Source of the DNA: Palsa-872 sp036495195
GTDB taxonomy: Bacteria; Chloroflexota; Dormibacteria; Dormibacterales; Dormibacteraceae
Length of the DNA stretch: 27,811 nt
Reading direction: 5' to 3'
Assembly: GCA_036495195.1 (NCBI GenBank)
Contig: DASXNH010000147.1
Location: 1 to 27,811, forward strand
The notes under the pieces are model-generated. The model was not told the DNA's origin. It did no database searches and was given only the letters and a program-made list of their open reading frames with translations. Positions within the stretch are counted from its first letter, which is position 1, and every line of letters starts with the position of its first letter. Shown one piece after another: positions 1-7,524 of this stretch. Made by a program: the position numbers and the translations under genes.

Positions 1-189
1 CGCAAAGAGGAGGACGCCCACTGTCGCGAATACGAGGATGACCGCGGCCACAGCGGCGAGCGCCGGCAGGAAGTTGGACGCCGGCCTGCCTTCGGCCAGT
101 GCCGACGACAGCCTGGCACGAAACGCGGGCGTCGTTTCCGCGCTCCGCGACTCCAATGCTCGTCTCAGCTCACGCTCTTCTGGTGTCAT
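1..189 (-). CDS. Partial membrane protein, probable anti-sigma factor (C-terminus outside the window)
   Basis: Reading leftward from ATG at 189, 63 codons run open to the window edge. The N-terminus is hydrophilic and charged (starts MTPEERELRRALES), and a hydrophobic segment begins at about residue 43 and reaches the edge, so this looks like a cytoplasmic head followed by a transmembrane helix. Its ATG overlaps the TGA of the ECF sigma gene (ATGA at 186-189), which implies translational coupling. Genes cotranscribed directly after an ECF sigma factor are commonly membrane-bound anti-sigma factors, and the topology fits. No zinc-binding HxxxCxxC motif appears in the visible part. The function is inferred from position; the protein could also be an unrelated membrane protein. 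Confidence 0.6.
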   Translation of the reverse strand, partial: MTPEERELRRALESRSAETTPAFRARLSSALAEGRPASNFLPALAAVAAVILVFATVGVLLFA

Positions 190-725
190 CGACCCACCTC
201 CAGAACCATTCCGGGGCGCAATGCAGCGAGAGCTCGATGAATGCGTTGGCGCGCGGCGCCGGTGGAGCAGCCGAGCACGCGCGCGACCTCCTCGATCGGC
301 AGGTCGAGGTGGTAGTAGAGAGTCAAAGTCAGCAGGTGATGCTTGGGCAGCCGGTCGAGGGCCGCGTTCAAATCGATGCTGTCCGCCCAGCCGCCTTCGG
401 TTGCGGTGGCCGGCTCGCTGGGCTCGACCTCGTCCGAGCGAATCACCTGCCACCAGCGCGACCGGCGCGTGGTGCGGCACTCGTTGGCGACGATCGCGAG
501 GAACCACGGCCTCAGGTCCGCCCCATATCTGAAGCGATCCAGCTTGCGCCAGCTCTTCAGTGCCGCGTCCTGGACGGCATCCTCCGCTGCGTTCCTGTCT
601 TTGAGCATCGTCATGGCCAGTCGAAAACCCTGATCGAGAACGGGCGCGAGCAGCTCACCGAACGCAAAGGCATCGCCGGCCCTCGCGCGCCGGAGCCGCT
701 CCTCCGCCAGCGGGTCCCCTATCAA
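186..725 (-). CDS. ECF-type RNA polymerase sigma factor
   Basis: A 179-residue protein of the sigma-70 family, extracytoplasmic-function group. Region 2 spans about residues 15-80, with the recognisable DAVQDAALKSWRKLDRF and a following WF-LAIVANECR stretch. Region 4 spans about 120-172, with LPIEEVARVLGCSTGAARQRIHRAL reading as the helix-turn-helix for -35 recognition (two adjoining parts of one segment). The short acidic linker between them matches the usual ECF length. The start is TTG at 725; no ATG or GTG exists between it and the in-frame stop upstream. The gene lies 39 nt after the SARP-type regulator and overlaps the next gene by ATGA, so the three form one leftward operon. It should redirect RNA polymerase to a small regulon, probably including its own operon. 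Target promoters cannot be read here. Confidence 0.9.
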   Translation of the reverse strand: MIGDPLAEERLRRARAGDAFAFGELLAPVLDQGFRLAMTMLKDRNAAEDAVQDAALKSWRKLDRFRYGADLRPWFLAIVANECRTTRRSRWWQVIRSDEVEPSEPATATEGGWADSIDLNAALDRLPKHHLLTLTLYYHLDLPIEEVARVLGCSTGAARQRIHRALAALRPGMVLEVGR

Positions 726-764
726 GATGTCCGTACCGGTTCTACGCGCGGACCAACCCTTTTG

Positions 765-1526
765 TTACACCGCCTGGCCGGCGATCTCTCGATAGAGGGC
801 TTCGGTCTCCTCCGACGGACCGACCCCCAGCTCCGACTCCAGCAACCGCCTGCATTCCTTATATGAGCGGATCGCCTCACCGCGGTCGCCGTTGCGAACC
901 TGCATGCGCATCAGTCGCCGGTAGCCCGACTCGCGATAGGGCTCCATGCGCACTGCCTCTCGCGCATGCGTCAGCGCCAGCTCCGCCTCCCCGTTCGCGG
1001 CGAGAGCCTCCACGCGGGTGTCAAGAGCCCTGACCAGAGCGGCCGCAAGAGCAACGCGCTTCGATTCGGCCCATGGCCCATCGTCTCCGGCCAGGAATGG
1101 GCGGCGCAGGATCGTCGTCGCGATCAGCGACGGTCCGTAGGCCGCCTGCGGGTTGCCGGCAGCGACAAAACCCTCGGCCGCGTCGACTCCTGCCAGCGCC
1201 GCCTCGAGGTCGACCCACGTGTCGGGCGGCGCTGAGAACTGGTAGCAGCCGAAGGCGTTGCCGATGATGTGCGAGCGCACCAGGCCCAGCGTCGCGAGGC
1301 GTGAGCGCAATCGGCTGATGATGGCGCTGAGGGCGACCGTCCACGAGGGCGGCAGCGATTCCGGCCAGAGCGCCTCAGCCAGCTCGCTCTGGGTGACAGC
1401 CCGCTTTCTCTCGCTCACCAGGTAGGCGAGCACGAACCGGCCCTGCGGCCCGCCGAGCTTCGACTCGCGAAGAAGGCGCCCGTCGCGTTCCGCCTGCACC
1501 TCGCCGGAAAGGTAGAGCCTTAACAA
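765..1526 (-). CDS. SARP/BTAD-family transcriptional regulator
   Basis: A 253-residue protein with the two-domain layout of small SARP regulators. An OmpR-like winged helix occupies about residues 1-95, with LRLYLSGEVQAERDG at the start and the TQSELAEALWPE recognition region. A bacterial transcriptional activation (BTAD) helical repeat domain fills about 97-250 and ends with the family pattern of RSYKECRRLLESELGVGPS followed by EETEALY. No ATPase or TPR extension is present. The start is TTG at 1526: it lies directly after an in-frame TGA and has GGAGG 4 nt upstream. Such proteins bind heptameric direct repeats spaced by 4 bp, and a candidate pair lies immediately upstream (1533-1550). It heads an operon with an ECF sigma gene, so one transcription regulator may control another. 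Ligand or trigger unknown. Confidence 0.88.
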   Translation of the reverse strand: MLRLYLSGEVQAERDGRLLRESKLGGPQGRFVLAYLVSERKRAVTQSELAEALWPESLPPSWTVALSAIISRLRSRLATLGLVRSHIIGNAFGCYQFSAPPDTWVDLEAALAGVDAAEGFVAAGNPQAAYGPSLIATTILRRPFLAGDDGPWAESKRVALAAALVRALDTRVEALAANGEAELALTHAREAVRMEPYRESGYRRLMRMQVRNGDRGEAIRSYKECRRLLESELGVGPSEETEALYREIAGQAV

Positions 1527-1532
1527 TCAGCC

Positions 1533-1550
1533 TCCAAACATTCCCCAAAC
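1533..1550. promoter_or_regulatory. Candidate SARP operator: heptamer direct repeat with 11-bp period
   Basis: TCCAAAC at 1533-1539 and CCCAAAC at 1544-1550 are separated by 4 bp, giving an 11-bp period. This is the architecture known for SARP binding sites. The repeat sits in the 74-bp divergent gap between the SARP gene and the DUF1059 gene and overlaps the SARP Shine-Dalgarno region. Autoregulation and co-control of the divergent genes are inferred; the repeat is short and could be chance. Confidence 0.4.
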
Positions 1551-1600
1551 CCCCGTGGCCAAGATGCTAAGCGTCGGGCCCGTTCGAACAAGGAGACGCC

Positions 1601-1753
1601 ATGAAGAAGCGAGTCGAGTGTGAGTGCGGTTGGGTGCTGGAAACCGACGACGAGGACAAGCTCGTCGCCGGTGTGAAGCAGCACGCCTCGGAGGTCCACC
1701 ACATGGAAGGTGTGACGCGAGAGCAGGTGCTTGCCCAGGCCAAGCCGGTCTAA
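1601..1753 (+). CDS. DUF1059 small protein
   Basis: A 50-residue protein starting MKKRVECECGWVLETDDEDK. It has the DUF1059 signature: a CxCG pair (C8, C10, G11) followed by an acidic stretch, a valine-rich helix with QHASEVHHME, and the TREQVL ending. The conserved Cys and His residues suggest a metal or redox centre, but no function is established for the family. AGGAG at 1591-1595 lies 5 nt before the ATG. It is 51 nt upstream of the YCII-family gene on the same strand and divergent from the SARP-ECF operon. Too short for many gene-length cut-offs, but family pattern and RBS both support it. Confidence 0.85.
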   Translation: MKKRVECECGWVLETDDEDKLVAGVKQHASEVHHMEGVTREQVLAQAKPV

Positions 1754-1804
1754 CACCCAAAGAGCAACCACGCCACCGCCAGGTGGCCTTGATAAGGAGT
1801 CAGC

Positions 1805-2152
1805 GTGAAATACCTCTACCTTCTCTATGCCGACGAGTCGAAGATGCCGGCGCCCGGGAGCGCCCAGTTCGACGCCCAGAATGACGCGTTCAACAAGTAC
1901 TTCGAGGAGATCGACGGCAAGGGCATGTTCAAGGCCGGCGACCCCGTCCAGCCCTCGAAGACCTCCAAGACAGTTCGCGTCCGGAATGGGTCAACCCAGG
2001 CGACCCCCGGACCTTTCGTGCACGGCGGCGACCAGCTGGTCGGCTTTTATGTCATCGAAGCCAAGGACCTCGACGAGGCCGTCGAGTACGCCGCCAAATG
2101 CCCTGTCGCCCACGTGGGCGCCATGGAGGTCCGTCCGATCGTTCAGATGTAA
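1805..2152 (+). CDS. YCII/DGPF-domain protein
   Basis: A 115-residue single-domain protein of the YCII-related (DGPF, formerly PhnB-like) family. The N-terminal strand MKYLYLLYADES, the central GPF (GPFVHGGDQLVGFYVIEA) and the C-terminal A-x-x-CPVAHVGAMEVRPI all fit the ferredoxin-like fold. The start is GTG at 1805 with AAGGAG 5 nt upstream. YCII proteins are often encoded beside ECF sigma factors, and one lies in the divergent operon here, but this sigma factor lacks the long TPR tail seen in the classic ECF42-DGPF pairing. Biochemical role unknown; the fold suggests binding of a small molecule. A strong terminator follows at 2167, so the DUF1059-YCII pair is a closed unit. Confidence 0.88.
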   Translation: MKYLYLLYADESKMPAPGSAQFDAQNDAFNKYFEEIDGKGMFKAGDPVQPSKTSKTVRVRNGSTQATPGPFVHGGDQLVGFYVIEAKDLDEAVEYAAKCPVAHVGAMEVRPIVQM

Positions 2153-2166
2153 ACGGCTCTCACCCA

Positions 2167-2194
2167 GGGGCCGGGGTGCACCCGGCCCCTTTTT
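2167..2194 (+). terminator. Rho-independent terminator after the YCII gene
   Basis: A perfect 9-bp stem (2167-2175 with 2181-2189, GGGGCCGGG/CCCGGCCCC), a 5-nt loop and five T residues (2190-2194). It starts 14 nt after the stop codon. Confidence 0.85.
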
Positions 2195-2213
2195 GTTGCG
2201 CCGGGCGCGACCG

Positions 2214-2242
2214 TTGACGGGCTCGAAACCGAGTGATAGCGT
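2214..2242 (+). promoter_or_regulatory. Sigma-70-like promoter for the APC permease
   Basis: TTGACG at 2214-2219 and TAGCGT at 2237-2242 are separated by 17 bp. A transcript would start near 2249, about 37 nt before the TTG start codon. The spacer holds a small inverted repeat, CTCG-AAAC-CGAG (2222-2233), which could be an operator. It is short, so that role is only suggestive. Confidence 0.55.
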
Positions 2243-2285
2243 CCGCGGCAATTCGGAGGGGTCGTCGTACGTGAGGAGGGAAGCT

Positions 2286-3830
2286 TTGAGCGCCACACCG
2301 GACACCCATAGAGATGCCCAGGACCTGGCCAGGTTTGGGTATAAACAGGAGCTGCGACGAGCGCTCGGCGTCTACTCGAGCTTCGCCGTCGCCTTCTCCT
2401 ACATCTCGCCTTCGACAGGCATCTTCACTCTGTTCATCCTCGGCCTGGGCCTGGCCGGCCCGGCGTTCTTCTGGAGCTGGCCCATCGTCGTCGTCGGTCA
2501 GCTGCTGGTCGGTCTCAACTTCGCCGAGGTGAGCTCCCACTTTCCGGTCGCCGGGTCGGTGTACCAGTGGTCCAAATACCTGGCGAACAGGACCTATGCC
2601 TGGTTTACAGGGTGGATCTACCTCTTTGCCGGAGTGCTCACAGTCGCTGCCGTCGTGGCAACAGTCCCTCTCGTCCTGATCCCACTGCTTAACAACCTCG
2701 GCATGAGCATCGATACGAATGACGCGAGCGTCTACCCGAAGACAGCGGCGATTGTGCTGCTCAGCACAACGCTGCTCAGCATTTTCGGTGTGCGGCTTGT
2801 CGCGTTCGTCAACAACACAGGCGTTGTCTTCGAGATTCTCGGCATGGTGGTTTTCGCGATCATCCTTGTGATCTTCTACCACCGCCAGTCGCCGGCGGTT
2901 TTCACCGACTTCAGCTATCTCGGCTCGGGCTTTGGCAACCAGGCCGGCGTCTTCCTCGCCGCCATGTTCATGTCGCTGTTTGTGATCTATGGCTTTGACA
3001 CTGCCAGCACTCTCGCCGAAGAGACCAACAACCCGAGGCGGGAGGCGCCCCGCGCGGTCCTCGCCGCGATCATCGGAGCGGCCATCATCGGCTTCATCTT
3101 CCTGTTCGCGGTGGTCATTGCCATCCCGGGCGACATGAAGACTTTCGTCGCCGACACGGCGGCGGGCAAGTATCCGTTCCCGCTCGTCACCATCATCGAG
3201 GCGAACTTCCCCGGCTGGGCCGCCAACCTGTACCTCTTGGTCGTGGTCGCCGCCATCTACGTGTGCTGCCTGGCGATCCAGACTTCGACGATCCGACTGG
3301 CCTACGGAATGGGCCGGGACGGCAAGCTTCCGCTGGCGAAGTACTGGAACAACGTATCCGCCAGCCTGCACACACCAGTGGGCACTTGCATCGTCATCGG
3401 CGTGCTGGCCGGCCTGCCACTCCTGACCTATGCCAACGCTTTCACCATCGCGATCGGCGCGACGGGGATGATCTACCTCTCCTACATCCTCGGCAACATC
3501 GCCATCCTCCTGGCTCGCCTGAAAGGTTGGCCGAAGGAGTCAGCCCCGTTCAAGCTCGGCAGCTGGGGCACGATCGTCAACATCCTCGCCCTGGTCTGGG
3601 GCATCGCCATGGAGATCAACTTCCTGTGGCCGCGCAACCTCGCGGTCGGCAACCAGAACCCACCGCTCACCTCGTTGTTTCCCAGTCTCAGTGGCTTCTT
3701 CGGGAACGTCCCGATATTCGAGGCAACCCTCGCGGTCATCCTGATCGTGGGCGCCCTCTATTACCTCATAGCGCAGCGCGGCAAGGATGCGACACCCGCG
3801 ATGACGGCCGCTCCGCAAGCCGGCGACTGA
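2286..3830 (+). CDS. APC-superfamily amino acid / amine permease
   Basis: A 514-residue polytopic membrane protein with about 12 hydrophobic helices. It resembles the amino acid/choline (GABA-permease-like) branch of the APC family. The first helix carries SFAVAFSYISPSTGIFTLF, the unwound substrate-binding helix of this branch. FDTASTLAEETNNPRREAPR in the middle is the family's conserved E-T-x-x-P-x-x-x-x-P segment. I chose TTG at 2286 because GAGGAGGG at 2273-2280 lies just upstream. The reading frame is open further 5' to 1827, but that part overlaps the YCII gene, the terminator and the promoter. The cluster handles GABA and polyamines, so an amine or amino acid substrate is likely; the exact substrate cannot be read. 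Confidence 0.9.
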   Translation: MSATPDTHRDAQDLARFGYKQELRRALGVYSSFAVAFSYISPSTGIFTLFILGLGLAGPAFFWSWPIVVVGQLLVGLNFAEVSSHFPVAGSVYQWSKYLANRTYAWFTGWIYLFAGVLTVAAVVATVPLVLIPLLNNLGMSIDTNDASVYPKTAAIVLLSTTLLSIFGVRLVAFVNNTGVVFEILGMVVFAIILVIFYHRQSPAVFTDFSYLGSGFGNQAGVFLAAMFMSLFVIYGFDTASTLAEETNNPRREAPRAVLAAIIGAAIIGFIFLFAVVIAIPGDMKTFVADTAAGKYPFPLVTIIEANFPGWAANLYLLVVVAAIYVCCLAIQTSTIRLAYGMGRDGKLPLAKYWNNVSASLHTPVGTCIVIGVLAGLPLLTYANAFTIAIGATGMIYLSYILGNIAILLARLKGWPKESAPFKLGSWGTIVNILALVWGIAMEINFLWPRNLAVGNQNPPLTSLFPSLSGFFGNVPIFEATLAVILIVGALYYLIAQRGKDATPAMTAAPQAGD

Positions 3831-3846
3831 GCAGTCACAGACGAAA

Positions 3847-3870
3847 GGGGCCGGGCTTCGGTCCGGCCTC
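3847..3870 (+). terminator. Hairpin terminator with UUCG tetraloop
   Basis: GGCCGGGC (3849-3856), loop TTCG (3857-3860) and GTCCGGCC (3861-3868) form an 8-bp stem with one G-U pair, capped by the very stable C(UUCG)G tetraloop; two more pairs extend it. It starts 16 nt after the permease stop. The T-run after it is weak (CTTCACTCGTT), so it may be a partial terminator or a 3' stabiliser. Confidence 0.55.
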
Positions 3871-3901
3871 CTTCACTCGTTAGGATGCTGGCGGTGACTC
3901 G

Positions 3902-6316
3902 ATGAGATCGCGCGCCCGCGCTGTCGTCATCGGCGGAGGCGTGGGCGGGTCTGCAATCCTCTACTGGCTCGCGCGCCTGGGCTGGACTGACATCGTTCTG
4001 GTCGAGCGGTCACGCATCACGAGCGGATCGACGTTCCACTCCGCGGGACTCGTCGGCCAGCTGCGCGGCTCGCTCAGCCTCGCGCAGATGATGATGAACT
4101 CGGTCGATCTATACAGGACCCTTGGCGCGGAGGTCGGCCTCGAGACCGGTTGGCACGAGGTCGGCTCGCTGCGCCTCGCATCGAGCCAGGAGCGCATGGA
4201 AGAGCTGGCGCGCCAGGCCGGCTGGGCGAAAACGTTCGGCCTTCCCCTCGAGCTCATCTCCGCGGAGGAAGCCCAGCGCATGTTCCCGCCTATGTCGACA
4301 GACGGCATTCTGGGCGCCGCCTTCCTGCCGACGGACGGCTACATCGACCCCAGCCAGCTCACCTTCGCGCTGGTCGAGGGCGCTCGACGTCGAGGCGCCG
4401 AGATCTGCGAGGACACCCGGGTGACCGCGATCGACGTCACCGGCGGCAAGGTGCACCGCGTCATCACCGACAAGGGCGACATCGAAACCGACCTCGTCGT
4501 CAACGCCGGAGGGATGTTCGCGACCGAGATCGGCCGCATGGCCGGCGTCAACGTGCCAATCATCCCGATGGCCCACGAGTACCTCATCACCACGCCCTCC
4601 GGCCTACCTATCGACATGCCGACCATGCGCGACCCCTCGCTGCTCGTCTACTACCGTCCGGAGTCGGGCGGCCTGATCATGGGCGGCTACGAGCGCGACC
4701 CGGCGCCGTGGAGCCTCGACGGCATCCCAGGTGATTTCAACGGCAAGCTGCTCGAGCCCGATTGGGATCGTTTCGAGCCTTTGATGACGAACGCGATCGT
4801 CAGGACTCCCGACATCAAGGACGCCGGCGTGGTGCGCCTGGTCAACGGGCCCGAAGCATTCACACCGGATGGCGAGTTCATCCTTGGCCCGAGCGAGGTC
4901 CGCGGCTTCTGGGTCGCTGCCGGCTTCTGCGCGCACGGCCTTGCGGGCGCAGGCGGCATGGGCCGCCTCGTCGCGGAGTGGATCGTTGACGGACGGCCCG
5001 GTCTCGACACGTGGGAGATGGACTCTCGCCGCTTCGGGCGTCACTACGCGAGCCGCGAGTACACGTTGGTGCGCACGCGCGAGGTTTACTCGACCTATTA
5101 CGACGTCAAGTACCCGGGCCACGAACGCAGCGCCGGGCGGCCGTTGCGTGTCTCACCGATCTATACCCGGCTCACCGAGCGCGGCGCCGCGTTCGGTGAA
5201 AAGTCAGGCTGGGAGCGGGCTAACTGGTTCGAACCCAACGCCGCCGCCGGCGATGAGTCGCTGCGGCCGAGAGGATGGGCCGGGCGGCTGTGGTCGCCCG
5301 CCATCGCGGCGGAGCACATCGCGTGTCGCGAGAACGCTGCGCTATTCGACTTCACGTCGTTCGCGAAGATAGAAATTCGCGGGCGCGGCGCTGCCGAGTA
5401 TCTCGAGACTCTTTCGGACAACCATGTCGCGCGTGGCGTCGGCATGCTCACTTACACGCAGATGCTCAACGAGGGTGGCGGCATCGAGTGCGACTTCACA
5501 GTCACGCGATTGGCGGAGGAACGTTTTCGGGTGGTCACGGGCACCGCCTTTGGGCAGCATGACCTCGCGTGGATCCGCGACCATGCGCCCGAAGACGGAT
5601 CGGTGCAGGTCGAAGACGTCACCTCGGCGTTCGCGTGCATCGGGCTATGGGGACCCGCCGCCAGGCAGATCCTCGAGCCGCTGACCACCACGGACATCGG
5701 CAATGCGGCGTTCCCCTACATGACCGCACAGCAGCTCCCGGTCGGATCGGTGCCATGCCTCGCCCTGCGCGTGACGTATGTCGGTGAGCTGGGCTGGGAG
5801 CTTTATTGCCCATCGGAGTTCGGGCAGCGCCTGTGGGACACCCTGTGGGAGGCGGGCAGGGGCCATGGCCTCGCCGCCGGCGGCTACAAGGCGGTCGATT
5901 CCCTCCGCCTCGAGAAGGGATACCGGGCCTGGGGGTCCGACATCGGTCCTGAGGTCAACCCGTACCAGGCAGGGCTCGGCTTCTGCGTCAAGCTGGACAA
6001 GGGCGAGTTCATCGGGCGGCAAGCGCTGCTGAAGGCGCGCGAAGAACCCGCTTCCATCAAGCTCGCTTGCCTCGTGCTTGAAGATCCACACTCGGTCGCG
6101 CTCGGGTCGGAGCCGGTGCGGGTCGGCGGCGCCATGGGCCGCGTCACCAGCGGAGGCTACGGCTACTCCGTCGGCCACTCGATCGCCTATGCGTACGTGC
6201 CGGCGGAAGCCGCGACGGGCACCCCGGTGGAGGTGGACATCTTCGGCACGTGGGTACCGGGCACGTTGTCCCATGAACCCCTGTACGACCCAAAAGGAAG
6301 TCGAGTCCGGTCCTAG
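3902..6316 (+). CDS. Sarcosine/dimethylglycine dehydrogenase-like FAD oxidoreductase with GcvT domain
   Basis: An 804-residue two-part enzyme. The N-terminal half is a DAO-type FAD domain: the dinucleotide fold is VVIGGGVGGSA (G11, G13, G16) with E35 ending strand 2. The motif SGSTFHSAGL places H46 where mitochondrial dimethylglycine and sarcosine dehydrogenases carry covalently bound FAD. From about residue 435 the protein resembles the folate-binding GcvT/aminomethyltransferase domain, with RENAALFDFTSFAKIEIRG and a C-terminal barrel near 690-800. The family oxidises N-methyl groups and passes the one-carbon unit to tetrahydrofolate. Length is somewhat below the 860-920 residues of animal enzymes. 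ATG 3902 has only a weak upstream ribosome site. The true substrate (sarcosine, dimethylglycine or another secondary amine) is uncertain. Confidence 0.88.
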   Translation: MRSRARAVVIGGGVGGSAILYWLARLGWTDIVLVERSRITSGSTFHSAGLVGQLRGSLSLAQMMMNSVDLYRTLGAEVGLETGWHEVGSLRLASSQERMEELARQAGWAKTFGLPLELISAEEAQRMFPPMSTDGILGAAFLPTDGYIDPSQLTFALVEGARRRGAEICEDTRVTAIDVTGGKVHRVITDKGDIETDLVVNAGGMFATEIGRMAGVNVPIIPMAHEYLITTPSGLPIDMPTMRDPSLLVYYRPESGGLIMGGYERDPAPWSLDGIPGDFNGKLLEPDWDRFEPLMTNAIVRTPDIKDAGVVRLVNGPEAFTPDGEFILGPSEVRGFWVAAGFCAHGLAGAGGMGRLVAEWIVDGRPGLDTWEMDSRRFGRHYASREYTLVRTREVYSTYYDVKYPGHERSAGRPLRVSPIYTRLTERGAAFGEKSGWERANWFEPNAAAGDESLRPRGWAGRLWSPAIAAEHIACRENAALFDFTSFAKIEIRGRGAAEYLETLSDNHVARGVGMLTYTQMLNEGGGIECDFTVTRLAEERFRVVTGTAFGQHDLAWIRDHAPEDGSVQVEDVTSAFACIGLWGPAARQILEPLTTTDIGNAAFPYMTAQQLPVGSVPCLALRVTYVGELGWELYCPSEFGQRLWDTLWEAGRGHGLAAGGYKAVDSLRLEKGYRAWGSDIGPEVNPYQAGLGFCVKLDKGEFIGRQALLKAREEPASIKLACLVLEDPHSVALGSEPVRVGGAMGRVTSGGYGYSVGHSIAYAYVPAEAATGTPVEVDIFGTWVPGTLSHEPLYDPKGSRVRS

Positions 6317-6331
6317 GAATCAATAGGGCGT

Positions 6332-6376
6332 CCTCCCCGCTCGCCGGGGAGGTGGACGCGAAGCGGACGGAGGGGG
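6332..6376. repeat. GC-rich palindromic element, possibly a dispersed REP-like repeat
   Basis: CCTCCCCG (6332-6339) pairs with CGGGGAGG (6345-6352) around a 5-nt loop. GTGGACGCGAAGCGGACGG and GAGGGGG follow, so a second copy of the G-rich arm could compete for the left arm. The pattern of hairpin, short GC linker and repeated GGAGGGG arm resembles palindromic intergenic repeats in other high-GC genomes. There is no T-run, so a simple terminator is less likely. It lies in the 192-bp gap between two convergent genes; I see nothing else there. Confidence 0.4.
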
Positions 6377-6508
6377 CATCGGCTGACGCAAAGCCAAGTC
6401 CTTGACGTTTCCACTCGCGCCTGCGCCGCGCGAGCCCCTCGTGAGCGTTCGCCTGACCTTTGAGCTCCGGCTTAGCCGACGGCAGAACCCCCGGAGCCGC
6501 GCCGGTCC

Positions 6509-7420
6509 TCAGCCCTGACCCGTGTCCCTGACTGCCTGCAGGTAGCGTGCGAACTCTGGTGCCATGGCTGCCGTGGTCAAGCGAGTGAAATGCTTCGACG
6601 CATATTCCTTGAAGTTGAAGTCGAGCTCCGAGATGCCGCTCTGAAGTACGCCCCACATCGCCTCGCGAAAGTCCGACATGACGCGCATCAGGCGAAGAGC
6701 ACCAAGGTCGGCCGGCCGCTCGACCCCAAAGTAGGCGGCTAGCAGCAGGCGATCCTCCTCCTCTTCAAACTCGTGGTTGACCGACAGGTTCGCCAGGTCG
6801 AAGAAGCGGTCGCCCATCCCGGCGTACTCCCAATCGACGATGCGGATTTCGCCGTCGTCCAGGAAGTTGGCGTTCAACAAGTCGTTGTGACAGGGGACCA
6901 ACAGCTGACTGCCGCGAGCGTTGCGGATCCGCTCTGACGCTTCCTTCGCAGCGGCGAACTCGGGCGGGATCGACACGCCCTTGGCGATCGCCTCGCGTCG
7001 GTACTCCTCGACCACCTCGTGTGCGTCAAAGTGACCCGGGATCGCGGCCGCGCCGTGGATCTTGCGCAGGACCGCCGCAACTCGGGCGATCCCCCCAGGG
7101 GTGCGGACCTCCTCCGGCGGGATAGGGCGGCCGTCGATGAACCGCGTCACCAGCCAGCCCTCCGGCTCGACGAACCCAATCACCTGCGGACCAACCCCCA
7201 CCGATGCAGCTCTAAGGCTGGCGGCGTGCTCGACGCCCCTGTCGATGCCAAGCAGGCCCGTGTCATTGCCCCCGACACGCAGCACATACGAAGCGCCATC
7301 CACGTCGACCCGATAGTTGCGGTTGGTGATTCCGCCGGACAGCGCGGTGACCTGTGCCTGGCGACCCGGCCAGAGCCGTTCCACCGCCGCCGCCGGGAGG
7401 CCCGCGTCAATACCTTCCAC
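6509..7420 (-). CDS. Choline/ethanolamine kinase-like (LicA/APH-fold) phosphotransferase
   Basis: A 303-residue protein with the protein-kinase-like APH fold. The N-lobe glycine-rich loop is LSGGITNRNYRV (about residues 28-37). The catalytic Brenner motif is CHNDLLNANFL (H178, D180, N185). The metal-binding motif IVDWEYAGMGDRFFDLANLS (D196) and the following helix closely match LicA-type choline kinases and bacterial choline/ethanolamine kinases. It should phosphorylate a small alcohol or amino alcohol using ATP. The start is GTG at 7420 with CGGAG a few nt upstream. It runs opposite to its neighbours, convergent with the dehydrogenase and divergent from gabT. Sitting beside an N-methyl-amine dehydrogenase, it could act on choline, ethanolamine or a related compound; the substrate is not proven. 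Confidence 0.85.
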   Translation of the reverse strand: MEGIDAGLPAAAVERLWPGRQAQVTALSGGITNRNYRVDVDGASYVLRVGGNDTGLLGIDRGVEHAASLRAASVGVGPQVIGFVEPEGWLVTRFIDGRPIPPEEVRTPGGIARVAAVLRKIHGAAAIPGHFDAHEVVEEYRREAIAKGVSIPPEFAAAKEASERIRNARGSQLLVPCHNDLLNANFLDDGEIRIVDWEYAGMGDRFFDLANLSVNHEFEEEEDRLLLAAYFGVERPADLGALRLMRVMSDFREAMWGVLQSGISELDFNFKEYASKHFTRLTTAAMAPEFARYLQAVRDTGQG

Positions 7421-7524
7421 TTGCTCCGGGAGCTAGGGTAGGGGCCACCGAACCACAATGCGCGTCACGAGGAGGCGCGTGGTTGAATGTCAACACTCGC
7501 AACCGGGTTAAGGAGATGGGTGGG

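Noticed and set aside
99..866. Rightward open frame of 255 codons across the ECF and SARP genes
   Set aside because: Both leftward genes have clear family motifs; this frame has none and no ribosome site.
1827..2285. Upstream extension of the permease frame
   Set aside because: It overlaps the YCII gene, a strong terminator and the permease promoter; a good ribosome site supports TTG 2286.
2160..3371. Antisense open frame of 403 codons
   Set aside because: It lies opposite the APC permease, is extremely Asp/Glu/Arg-rich with no fold pattern, and arises from codon bias of the real gene.
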